A DNA stretch of 7,626 nucleotides from Spongiibacteraceae bacterium (GCA_030618505.1 JAUXDF010000145.1:1-7626), one strand, 5' to 3'; positions 1 to 7,315 are shown, numbered from the stretch's first letter. Made by a program: numbers and translations. Notes: a model not told the origin generated them from the letters alone.

Positions 1-1355
1 CCTACAGTAATACCGATAGGAGCAGTTAGTTCGATATCGCCCCCTCCTAAACCAATATTCGAGCCAGAGTCCAAAAGGCCGGCTCTGGTATTAATGGCCC
101 CAGTTGTTCCATTGATGGTTACACTGATGTCTCCACCCGAATTGCCGATTGCAGTTCGAGAAAACAGGGTACCCGTTGTAATGTCACCATCCTGAGTGAT
201 CAGTGTAATATCACCGCCATCGCCGTTGGCAGAGAAGGAGTTTAACTCCCCAGCAGTCGTATCAATGGATGCCGGACCCGTGTTAACGGTGAGAGTGATG
301 TTTCCACCGCTGCCAGGACCACCAAAGGTCCGAGAGGTCAGGGTGCCAGTGGTAATGCTGCCCCCTTGCGTCGTCAAACTGATTGTGCCTCCGTCATCGG
401 CGTTGGAGCTCGAGTCGAGCGTGCCCGCAGAGGTATCGGTCACGTCGCCACTATCGAGCGTAATATCTCCCCCTTGACCGCTACCAGCCGAACTCGAATC
501 GATATCTCTTGTAGAGGTGCTACCAGCGGCAGACAGGGCAACCGCGCCCCCATTACCAGAATTTCCAGAACCATTCGACGAAGAAAGGATTGAGTCCGTG
601 ATGCTTATATTGCCATTGGTACTGGTAATGCTGACTGGGCTACCATTTCCAGCATTACCGGCATTACTTCGAGAGCTGGTTTGTATGCTGCCGGCGATGT
701 TGATGTCATCTTTGGCTGAGAATAAAATTCCCCCACCATTACCAGAATCACCAGCACCGCCATCAACAGCCGCAGAAGAAAAAGCCCAAACCAAGCCATT
801 GGCAGTAATACTACCGTTGTTGGCTGTGACCGTGATCCCTTTGCTGCTGCCAGCACTGCCAAAACTTGCTTGAGTGGGGGAGAGGAGGCCACCAGTGCTG
901 ATATTGCCGTTCACGGAAGACAAGGTAATCCCGCCACTGCCTCCGGTATTGCTATTCCCAATACCGGAAAGATTGATAGAACTCGCAAATAGGTCACCTG
1001 CAGTAATATCATCCGTGGCATCAAGGAGAATCGCCCCTGCCTCACCCTGAACAGAAATAGTGTTCAGCTCACCGGCTGTCGTATCAATAGTTTCTCCACT
1101 TAGAAGGGTGATGTCTCCCCCTGTCCCACTGATGGCACTACTCGCGAAAATATTGCCAGTAGTAATGTCTCGAGGCGTTTTGAGAAGGATTGTGCCTGCC
1201 TCTCCCAGATCGGAGCTGGAACTTAGCTCACCAACGGTAATATCGCCACTATCAGCAATAAGCGTAATTTCGCCACCACCTGGATTGAAGCTAGTGTTTA
1301 GCGAGCCTGCACTCGTATCAATGGCACCGCCGCTACGGATGTCAATTGTGCCACC
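1..1355 (-). repeat. degenerate beta-repeat region within the exoprotein gene
   Basis: Codons 573-1023 encode about 15-16 degenerate tandem units of roughly 24-36 residues. The general pattern is Gly-Gly-(D/T/N)-I-T-L, a short turn, then a second strand and a Ser/Asn/Gly-rich linker. Two kinds of second strand recur: type A, I-D-T-(T/S)-A-G-x-L (583-591, 662-669, 936-943, and as V-T-D-T-S-A-G-T-L near 877-885), and type B, I-T-T-G-x-(L/I)-(F/T) (636-642, 906-911, 964-969). The last five recognisable units alternate A-B-A-B-A. The similarity is clear in protein but diverged in DNA, so the duplications are old. Confidence 0.85.
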
Positions 1356-3071
1356 GTTCGTCGTGATGTCGGCATCGATATCGACAGTATCCCCAGCAGC
1401 CCTAAGGATCAAATTCAGTTTATTACTATTGGAAGAGATCTTGTCCTGTAAAACGATATTATTTTCTGCGTTCAGGGTGAGCGTTGCTTCTCCACCTGCT
1501 GTCTTGTTAATTATCGCTGTTGGTTTCTGGCTGATGTTCCCTTCATCCATGGGCCCTCCTCCCGTTGCGGTTGACGTATCTAAAGTTACGCTAGTACCCG
1601 TATTCAGAACATCGTTGATTTGATCTGCACCTACTAGATTCGTATCTATTCCCAGACCTGTACCTGGTGGGCCAATAGCAATATCCGTGGGATCGATCAG
1701 CCAGGTGCCACCTTTACCATGAGGAGCCGAGGCGTCCGGCGTGCTGGTAACCTTGAGAGACTGTTTGGCTGAGGTTTCTATTAAGCCTCCGTCGCCGGAA
1801 ACAGCGCCGCCTTTTGCGGTGAATGCTCCCTGAATATCGGCTGTCTCATCCGCCCAGACAACAATCTTTCCACCATTTCCTTCGCTGAGTCCATCGGCAT
1901 TGATGCTGGCATCATGCGCCACGTAGGTGTGCTTGGCGTTGGGCTCCGGGCCCTTTCCTTTTAGGTTCCCGCCGATGAGCACTTTGCCACCACCGGTATC
2001 TCCGCTTGCATCAATATGTGCCCCATCAAAAATCCTGACTTTCTCGCCGAGAACCTTTACCGTACCAGCGCTCCGACCCTCTTCCCGACCGGATACATCA
2101 AGGCTTCCAGCGACCTTCACGATGCCGCTATCACCGCCCGAAAGGATGATGGCGCCGTCGCGTTCTTCAACGCTTTGCGCTTGTATCACGCCGTCCATAT
2201 TGATGGCGTTTGCAACCACCGCCTCGGCCGTTTGCGCGGTCATCTCCACCGTTCCTCCATCTGCCAGAATTTGCCCGGAGTTGGAGACCAAGGCGTTAAC
2301 CTGTTCACCGTTTTCATCCGCCGGCTGTTGCGTCACATCGGATTCAATACCAAATGAAAGCAGCCCGTCGCCCTCGAAATCAACGGCAAAGGTTTTAGCT
2401 CCTGCAAGCGCAACTTGCCCTAAGCGTGCCTGGATCAGTCCCTCATTACGAACAGCAGACGCCGCCAATACAGCAAAGCCGTTCTCGTCAATATGGATCT
2501 GGCCCCGATTGACCACTGCTGCGTTATCATTTTTCGAAGCCATATCGAAATTATAACTTCCCTCCATAAAATCCTGATTGCGGATATCCGCCGTCGTTGC
2601 GATAAGACCGGCAACATCGACTCGCGAATCCTTGCCAAAGAACACGCCATTGGGGTTGACCAGAAAAATTTGGCCATTGGCTGTGAGTCGTCCCAGGATG
2701 TTTGAAGGGTCATGACTTTGCACGCGGTTAAGCGCAATGGCGGATCTCGAGGGTTGCTGAAAGTTTGTATGTTCTCCAGAGCCAATACTAAACCCACGCC
2801 AGTCGATCACCGCCTTGTTTGACTGCTGGATTACATCAAGGCGCGATGGGCTTGTTTGTTGGATGGAGGCCGAACCGGCAACTACTTTGCCACCTTCGGG
2901 ATTGGCCCAGGCCATTCCCACTGCCATGCAAAATGATATAAAAAAAACACAAAACGGTAAGATCGAATGATGCGCGGTAAAAAAATCAAGACAGCGGATT
3001 CTTCCAGACCGAAGAGGAAACCATTTCTTGTCTGAGACCGGTTGCTCGAGGGATAGTGTGTAATTAACCAT
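1..3071 (-). CDS. TpsA-type exoprotein (filamentous haemagglutinin family), 3' end missing
   Basis: This is a secreted surface protein of a two-partner (type Vb) system, probably an adhesin. The frame is open for 1023 codons from the ATG at 3071 to the window edge. The N-terminus has a long polar stretch (1-36), a hydrophobic core (about 37-54) and a likely signal-peptidase site after AWA (residue 56). The mature start NPEGGKVVAG and residues 57 to about 330 form the TPS secretion domain, with VIDWRGFSIGSGE at 88-100, FQQP at 104-107, ALNRV at 113-117 and FLVNPNGVFFG at 136-146 (NPNG at 139-142). A GTWLIDPTD motif, common between secretion domain and repeats in this family, sits at 456-463. 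From about residue 573 there are tandem Gly/Ser/Thr/Asn-rich beta-repeats, the expected beta-helix fibre. It lies 17 bases downstream of its transporter gene, so co-transcription is likely. The family is certain; the ligand and total length are unknown. Confidence 0.96.
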   Translation of the reverse strand, partial: MVNYTLSLEQPVSDKKWFPLRSGRIRCLDFFTAHHSILPFCVFFISFCMAVGMAWANPEGGKVVAGSASIQQTSPSRLDVIQQSNKAVIDWRGFSIGSGEHTNFQQPSRSAIALNRVQSHDPSNILGRLTANGQIFLVNPNGVFFGKDSRVDVAGLIATTADIRNQDFMEGSYNFDMASKNDNAAVVNRGQIHIDENGFAVLAASAVRNEGLIQARLGQVALAGAKTFAVDFEGDGLLSFGIESDVTQQPADENGEQVNALVSNSGQILADGGTVEMTAQTAEAVVANAINMDGVIQAQSVEERDGAIILSGGDSGIVKVAGSLDVSGREEGRSAGTVKVLGEKVRIFDGAHIDASGDTGGGKVLIGGNLKGKGPEPNAKHTYVAHDASINADGLSEGNGGKIVVWADETADIQGAFTAKGGAVSGDGGLIETSAKQSLKVTSTPDASAPHGKGGTWLIDPTDIAIGPPGTGLGIDTNLVGADQINDVLNTGTSVTLDTSTATGGGPMDEGNISQKPTAIINKTAGGEATLTLNAENNIVLQDKISSNSNKLNLILRAAGDTVDIDADITTNGGTIDIRSGGAIDTSAGSLNTSFNPGGGEITLIADSGDITVGELSSSSDLGEAGTILLKTPRDITTGNIFASSAISGTGGDITLLSGETIDTTAGELNTISVQGEAGAILLDATDDITAGDLFASSINLSGIGNSNTGGSGGITLSSVNGNISTGGLLSPTQASFGSAGSSKGITVTANNGSITANGLVWAFSSAAVDGGAGDSGNGGGILFSAKDDINIAGSIQTSSRSNAGNAGNGSPVSITSTNGNISITDSILSSSNGSGNSGNGGAVALSAAGSTSTRDIDSSSAGSGQGGDITLDSGDVTDTSAGTLDSSSNADDGGTISLTTQGGSITTGTLTSRTFGGPGSGGNITLTVNTGPASIDTTAGELNSFSANGDGGDITLITQDGDITTGTLFSRTAIGNSGGDISVTINGTTGAINTRAGLLDSGSNIGLGGGDIELTAPIGITV

Positions 3072-3076
3072 AGGGG

Positions 3077-3082
3077 CTCCTT
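3077..3082 (-). promoter_or_regulatory. ribosome-binding site of the exoprotein gene
   Basis: On the minus strand AAGGAG is followed by CCCCT and then the ATG at 3071. This strong Shine-Dalgarno match, 5 bases from the start, lies in the 17-base gap after the transporter stop codon. It settles the exoprotein start and allows high translation from a shared transcript. Confidence 0.85.
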
Positions 3083-3088
3083 TTTCCG

Positions 3089-4798
3089 CTAAAAGCGCGC
3101 TAAGAACTGAAAGATGAAACGTGGATCTGTGTCATTTTCGGTTGTCGGTGTTTTGGTCAGTGGATTGGCGATTTCCAGGTCCAGAAAAAAATTATCCCAA
3201 AATTGCGTTCGTACACCTACCCCTGCAGATGCCAGAGACTCCCGACCTTGTCCGCTGTCTTTGTTCCATACGGTACCATGATCATAAAATCCGTAAACCT
3301 GGTAGCCGAATAAGGGGCCGAAATCCGTGCGCCTGCTATAGCGCGCCTCTGCCGTAAAACCAATTCCATGGTCGCCTTTGAGCTCAGCCGGATCGTAGCC
3401 ACGCCCAAACTGTTCGCCCCCCACCGAGAACTCTTCGTCGGACAGCAATGGATCAAAGGCATACTGGGCATCCACGGCAAGAAAAAGTCCAAAACCAGCC
3501 GTTAACGGCTGGTAACGTTGCCCGCGGGCCCGTAGCACCGTGGCATCGCTTTGACCTTCCCTGCGGGATAATCTATCATCACCATGATCGCTTGCGCCAA
3601 AAATGCTTAAACCCTGGCGAATGCCAAGACCGACCATGGATTGACCATTTAATTGGTCCTTGAATTCATAAGTGGCATTTACATGAAGCACCCGGAGATG
3701 GTCCCTGCTTATGCGTTCGTTGCTAAATTCAACAGTTGAGCGTATAAAATCGAAGCCACCTCTGAGATATAGGTTTTTCGATCGAGAACGTATGATGGGA
3801 TAACTAAAGAAGACTCTGGCCGACAGGCTGTCGGTTTCCACGTCCAGATCCTCCAACGTGTGACCGGGTTTAGAGGGGCCGTAAGCCGCAGAGAGACCAG
3901 CCTTCAAGCCCTCATCGCCAACTAATTGCTCGTAGGTAAACTGACCAAACTGCTGCTCGTCGTCTTCAGTGGCGAACAAGAATACCTCTGCGCGCTCGCC
4001 GAGTGCCGTAGTGGCGTTTTCCTGTACTGTGATAGCGGCCCGGATGGGGCCGGTAAACTTGGACCCGCGATTATTGGCTAGCACACTTCCTTCGAAGGGC
4101 TTACGTACTACTTTGACGACCAATTCTGAGGCACCGGTTTTCTCTGGATCGGGCCGCAAAATCCCAGCTGCGCTCATGCCTGGAATGTCCGTGACCAGCA
4201 GCAGGTACCGCTCGAGGTCTTGAATACGCACCGGTTGTGCATGCATCACTTTATCCATATAGGTTTGAGCACGCTGACGTACCGCCCCTATTTCCCCTTC
4301 AACGATCACTTTGCTGACAAAACCCTCGATAACACTTAGTCGGAACACACCATCTCTAGCCATCTGGGGGGGTACTATTACACGGGTCAGCAGGTACCCC
4401 GCGCTTCGATACTTCTCTTGGATCTCCTCGGCAATATGAAACAGGCGCCGAACCGATATCTCTGTTCCGAGTAGATCACCGTAGATATTCTTTAAATCCT
4501 CATCGGAATAAACGGTTACTCCCTCAATAACGAGTTCTTGAAGTATCGTTCGAATTCGCTCAGCATCGGGTGGCACAGCCCCGCGTTCAGGTTCGATCGT
4601 GATGTTAGGCGGCGTGGCAGGAGGTATAGAGGATATTACTGGTGGTCCTGGCATAGGTTCAGCTGGTGGCGGTGGCCGGACGGCCGGAACTGACAGAGAT
4701 TGCGCAAAAACCGAGGTAAAGAGGCTGGTCAGCACCAGTACCAACATGGCAGACGATTTTGGACTCATGAATCTTATCCTAACTCTACAACAATCCAT
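3089..4798 (-). CDS. TpsB outer-membrane transporter (ShlB/FhaC/HecB family)
   Basis: This is the pore partner of the downstream exoprotein: an outer-membrane beta-barrel that binds the TPS domain in the periplasm and moves the protein to the surface. From the first ATG it has 569 codons, close to the usual family length. A signal peptide core (AMLVLVLTSLFTSVFA) ends near residue 32, followed by a proline-rich linker (about 38-66), two POTRA domains (about 84-160 and 161-233) and the barrel (about 235-569). The family signatures are present: GRGYD at 465-469 matches the VRGY-type motif of loop L6, and FYDHG at 504-508 matches the F-x-D-x-G strand motif it contacts. The C-terminal residue is Phe, as expected for an outer-membrane protein. 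Start choice is open. The ATG at 4798 has AGGGGA upstream; the ATG at 4768 (residue 11) has AGGA 8 bases upstream and gives a more classic signal peptide. The stop is TAG. Confidence 0.96.
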   Translation of the reverse strand: MDCCRVRIRFMSPKSSAMLVLVLTSLFTSVFAQSLSVPAVRPPPPAEPMPGPPVISSIPPATPPNITIEPERGAVPPDAERIRTILQELVIEGVTVYSDEDLKNIYGDLLGTEISVRRLFHIAEEIQEKYRSAGYLLTRVIVPPQMARDGVFRLSVIEGFVSKVIVEGEIGAVRQRAQTYMDKVMHAQPVRIQDLERYLLLVTDIPGMSAAGILRPDPEKTGASELVVKVVRKPFEGSVLANNRGSKFTGPIRAAITVQENATTALGERAEVFLFATEDDEQQFGQFTYEQLVGDEGLKAGLSAAYGPSKPGHTLEDLDVETDSLSARVFFSYPIIRSRSKNLYLRGGFDFIRSTVEFSNERISRDHLRVLHVNATYEFKDQLNGQSMVGLGIRQGLSIFGASDHGDDRLSRREGQSDATVLRARGQRYQPLTAGFGLFLAVDAQYAFDPLLSDEEFSVGGEQFGRGYDPAELKGDHGIGFTAEARYSRRTDFGPLFGYQVYGFYDHGTVWNKDSGQGRESLASAGVGVRTQFWDNFFLDLEIANPLTKTPTTENDTDPRFIFQFLARF

Positions 4799-4833
4799 CT
4801 GGTTCCCCTAAAGGTCGAATGAGTGCTTGTTCT

Positions 4834-4860
4834 TGTATAACAATGCAAATTAATTAGCAA
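4834..4860 (-). promoter_or_regulatory. candidate promoter of the secretion operon
   Basis: On the minus strand, TTGCTA (4860-4855) lies 15 bases upstream of TATACA (4839-4834), which is preceded by TG one base away, an extended -10 pattern. Each hexamer matches the sigma-70 consensus at four of six positions. The spacing is short, so this is a weak call. It would give a leader of about 30 bases before the ATG at 4798 and overlaps the first codons of the regulator relic on the other strand. Confidence 0.3.
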
Positions 4861-5096
4861 GATGTAACTTTTATTGTTGACGACGAATTTTACATCCGTG
4901 ATCTTTTGACTCTGCTAATAGAATCAACCGGGTTAAAGGTTAAAGTTATGATTCTGCATTAACTTAATTCTAACGCCAATTTCCCGAGAATTGCAAGCCT
5001 TTTAACCCAATTAGTAAGGACGTGGAGAAGGTCTTGAAAAAGACTTTTGACGGGATCAAATTCAGAATATTTGTGATAATAAAGGGTTTAAGAGGC
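4843..5096 (+). pseudogene. relic of a NarL/FixJ-type response regulator, internally deleted and frame-shifted
   Basis: From the ATG at 4843 the frame gives M-Q-I-N, a TAG stop at 4855, then QDVTFIVDDE, FYI and RDLLTLLIESTGLKVKV up to about 4947, ending at a TAA at 4960. This matches the start of a receiver domain: strand beta-1 with the acidic D-D-E metal-binding cluster, helix alpha-1, and strand beta-2. The phosphorylated Asp and the conserved Thr and Lys are absent. At 4970-5002, one frame over, LTPISRELQAF resembles the LTPREREVL opening of a LuxR-type helix-turn-helix. In the third frame at 5016-5096, KDVEKVL and GIKFRIFVIIKGLRG line up without gaps with its DNA-recognition part. About 100 residues between the two parts are missing compared with a typical regulator of about 200 residues. 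The receiver part is well supported; the helix-turn-helix part is moderate. The gene was divergent from the secretion operon and may once have controlled it, which is inference. Confidence 0.65.
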
Positions 5097-5204
5097 TCTT
5101 GCCAGCATGAACAAAAGGAGAAATTCATTTCTAAGGAATAACTCGTGCCATATTGGCATTAGTGATCTGAAAATTAATATAAAAAAATTATAGAATACAG
5201 GAAT

Positions 5205-5260
5205 GATAGAAACTCGCTGGGGGAAATGGGTTTTACTGCAAAACTTTAATGAGTTCTATC
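5205..5260. repeat. imperfect inverted repeat with nested hairpin
   Basis: GATAGAAACTC (5205-5215) pairs with GAGTTCTATC (5251-5260) with a single bulged A. Inside it GTTTT (5230-5234) pairs with AAAAC (5240-5244) around a 5-base loop. It lies in non-coding DNA about 350 bases upstream of mshE. It could be a structured leader RNA, the remnant of a small mobile element, or chance in AT-rich DNA. No coding or T-run context supports a terminator. Confidence 0.35.
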
Positions 5261-5552
5261 AATAAAGCCCACAGGACTTAACCCTTTGGTTCGCGTGACG
5301 ATTGAGATTGTTTGGTCAGGAACAAATAGGTAAGTAAGGCTGGTAACTTTATTTCCTCAGACTACCTTATCTACTATTTCCACTAGATCGTTTGACTCAT
5401 TTATTCTAACTCATGACCATTTAATGCATCATATGACAGATGGGGATGACCTATTTTTTTAAAACCTGTCTTTAATCCTATATTTTATAGGCTTAAAAAC
5501 ACCTTCGAACAAAACAATCAACTACTTACCAGCTAGTACTTTGCAAAAATAC

Positions 5553-5580
5553 TTTAAAATCTGTGAATCTAAGCTATATT
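5553..5580 (+). promoter_or_regulatory. candidate sigma-70 promoter of mshE
   Basis: TTTAAA (5553-5558, four of six consensus positions) is separated by 16 bases from TATATT (5575-5580, five of six). Transcription would begin near 5587, leaving a leader of about 27 bases before the mshE ATG. The region is so AT-rich that matches by chance are common. The call rests mainly on its spacing and position. Confidence 0.35.
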
Positions 5581-5613
5581 TAAACAAAGATTAAGCATTC
5601 TAAAGTAGACAAA

Positions 5614-7314
5614 ATGGAGCCAAGAAAAAAAATTCGTATTGGTGATTTACTGGTTCAAAACCGAATTATCACCCACGAACAACTGATGTCAGCATTGGCA
5701 GAGCAAAAGAAATCAGGTAGAAAATTAGGTAAAGCATTAATTGACCTTAATTTTATTAGTGAAACAGATCTGCTCAATTTTCTCTCTCGACAACTGCAAA
5801 TTCCATTTATTGATATTGCTCAATATCAACGGGATGACAAAATTGCGAATGAATTGCCAGAAAGCCTAGCCAGACGATTCAGAGTGATGCTGCTAGAAAA
5901 TAATGAGCATGATGTGCTGCTGGCTATGGCTGATCCTACCGATTTAATGGGACTGGATGAACTGACTCGAATCCTTAAAAAAAGAGTTCGACAAGCCATC
6001 GTTAGAGAAAATGATTTGCTTCAAGCGATTGACCAAACGTATCGCCGTACTGAAGAAATCAGTAATTTAGCAGGGCAGTTAGATGAAGAATTAGCTGAAA
6101 ATGATTTTGATTTTAATACCCTCATTACTTCTGATGAAGTTGCTGAAGCGCCTGTAGTCAAATTATTACAATCTATTTTTGAAGATGCTGCTCAAGTAAA
6201 TGCCTCTGATATTCACATAGAACCTGATGAGAAGGTGTTACGCATCAGGCAACGGGTTGACGGTGTTTTAAATGAACATATTTTAAATGAAGTTAAAATA
6301 GCATCGGCATTAGTTGTTCGTTTAAAGCTGATGTCTGGGCTTAATATTTCTGAAAAAAGACTGCCTCAAGATGGTCGGTTTAGCATTCGAGTTAAAGGCA
6401 AGTCGTTAGATATAAGGCTCTCTACTTTACCAGTGACTCATGGTGAATCAATCGTCATGCGCCTGCTTGATCACTCTCAAGGCTTATTAAACCTGGATAA
6501 GTTAGGTATTCCAGAAGGGTTATTAACACGTTTTAAATCATATATTAAAAATCCTCATGGTTTAATCCTGGTAACTGGCCCTACCGGTAGTGGTAAAACC
6601 ACTACACTTTATGCCGCATTAACAGAAGTCAACAAACCCGAGACAAAAATCATCACAGCGGAAGACCCTGTTGAATACAGTCTACCTCGCATCAATCAAT
6701 CTCAAGTTAATGAGAAGATTGGTTTAACTTTTGCCAATGTTTTACGATCTGCCTTACGACAAGATCCTGATGTTATTCTGGTAGGCGAAATGCGAGATAC
6801 AGAAACCGCAGAAATTGCCATTCGAGCATCTATCACCGGTCACTTGGTTTTCTCTACCTTACATACCAATGGCGCAGTAGAAACAGCAACACGCTTATTA
6901 GACATGGGGGTAGAAGGCTATATATTGGCCAGTGCGCTACAGGTAATTATTGCACAACGCTTGGTCAGACGAATATGTGAACATTGTAATACAGGTAAAG
7001 AGATTGAAGACGCACACAGAACCTGGTTAGAAAACACCATGAATTGTGATAGCAAAACTATTCAATTTAAGCATGGTACGGGCTGTAATCATTGCAGTCA
7101 AACAGGGTACAGAGGAAGAATAGGAGTATACGAATTATTAGAAATGCGCCATGAAACGTTAGATGCTTTACGACGAAATGATTCAGCCGCCTTTACTCAA
7201 GCGGCAAAAAGTACGCCGGGGTTTGTGCCTTTTACGGAATGTGCTTTAAAATTCGTCCGCCAAGGTATTACTAGTTTAGACGAAGTGATCCGCATTACTG
7301 GTTCAGGCGTTTAA
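5614..7314 (+). CDS. mshE: MshE, MSHA pilus assembly ATPase (GspE/PilB family)
   Basis: This cytoplasmic hexameric ATPase drives polymerisation of the MSHA type IV pilus. The 566 residues fit the family. The N-terminal MshEN domain has two 24-residue motifs (8-31 beginning RIG, 37-60 beginning KLG) with a 5-residue spacer, the arrangement that binds cyclic di-GMP in characterised MshE. Here the glycine usual at the tenth position of each motif is Arg17 and Asn46. The ATPase core has Walker A GPTGSGKTT (322-330), an Asp box around AEDPVEY (349-355), Walker B-type DPDVILVGEMRD (384-395) and the His box GHLVFSTLHTN (409-419). A tetracysteine zinc site is formed by Cys455/Cys458 and Cys491/Cys494. 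The N-terminus and core resemble MshE more than PilB or GspE, and mshG follows after one base. The start has no clear Shine-Dalgarno sequence (AAAGTAGACAAA precedes it), but the protein aligns with MshE from residue 1. Codon use is AT-rich, unlike the secretion genes. Confidence 0.93.
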   Translation: MEPRKKIRIGDLLVQNRIITHEQLMSALAEQKKSGRKLGKALIDLNFISETDLLNFLSRQLQIPFIDIAQYQRDDKIANELPESLARRFRVMLLENNEHDVLLAMADPTDLMGLDELTRILKKRVRQAIVRENDLLQAIDQTYRRTEEISNLAGQLDEELAENDFDFNTLITSDEVAEAPVVKLLQSIFEDAAQVNASDIHIEPDEKVLRIRQRVDGVLNEHILNEVKIASALVVRLKLMSGLNISEKRLPQDGRFSIRVKGKSLDIRLSTLPVTHGESIVMRLLDHSQGLLNLDKLGIPEGLLTRFKSYIKNPHGLILVTGPTGSGKTTTLYAALTEVNKPETKIITAEDPVEYSLPRINQSQVNEKIGLTFANVLRSALRQDPDVILVGEMRDTETAEIAIRASITGHLVFSTLHTNGAVETATRLLDMGVEGYILASALQVIIAQRLVRRICEHCNTGKEIEDAHRTWLENTMNCDSKTIQFKHGTGCNHCSQTGYRGRIGVYELLEMRHETLDALRRNDSAAFTQAAKSTPGFVPFTECALKFVRQGITSLDEVIRITGSGV

Positions 7315-7315
7315 T

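Larger units (their letters stand above)
5097..5613. other. AT-rich intergenic stretch without an intact gene
   Basis: I read both strands and found no open frame with a credible start, ribosome-binding site and recognisable product. The longest open stretch with an ATG (5107-5193) gives 28 residues of low-complexity character. The stretch is strongly AT-rich (17 G+C in the 60 bases from 5461). It holds an imperfect inverted repeat (5205-5260), small palindromes (13 bases at 5146-5158, 15 bases at 5477-5491) and a candidate mshE promoter. No terminator with a GC-rich stem and a following T-run was seen. Confidence 0.6.

Noticed and set aside
196..2556. Several plus-strand open frames with many Pro, Ser and Val residues across this region
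   Set aside because: They lie opposite the exoprotein gene, whose frame is continuous and has recognisable domains. The Pro and Val runs are the complement of its Gly, Thr and Asn repeats.
4931..4944. Tandem GGTTAAA repeat
   Set aside because: Only two copies of 7 bases are present, and they encode part of the receiver relic (Leu-Lys-Val-Lys).
5027..5048. Stem-loop GTCTT-GAAA-AAGAC considered as a terminator
   Set aside because: The stem is short with wobble pairs, no T-run follows, and it lies inside the regulator relic.
4974..5141. A 55-codon open stretch without a start, rich in Lys
   Set aside because: There is no initiation codon. Its middle part is better explained as the decayed helix-turn-helix of the regulator relic.
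5107..5193. A 28-codon open frame beginning ATGAACAAAAGG
   Set aside because: It has no convincing ribosome-binding site, an AT-driven composition and no resemblance to a known small protein.
5278..5364. Minus-strand open stretch of about 27 codons ending at 5278, containing LLTYLFLTKQ
   Set aside because: It has no start codon or ribosome-binding site, and I do not recognise the product. It could be a gene fragment but nothing supports it.
5477..5491. Perfect 15-base palindrome CCTATA-TTT-TATAGG
   Set aside because: It is AT-rich and short, is expected by chance in this spacer, and has no T-run or known operator match.
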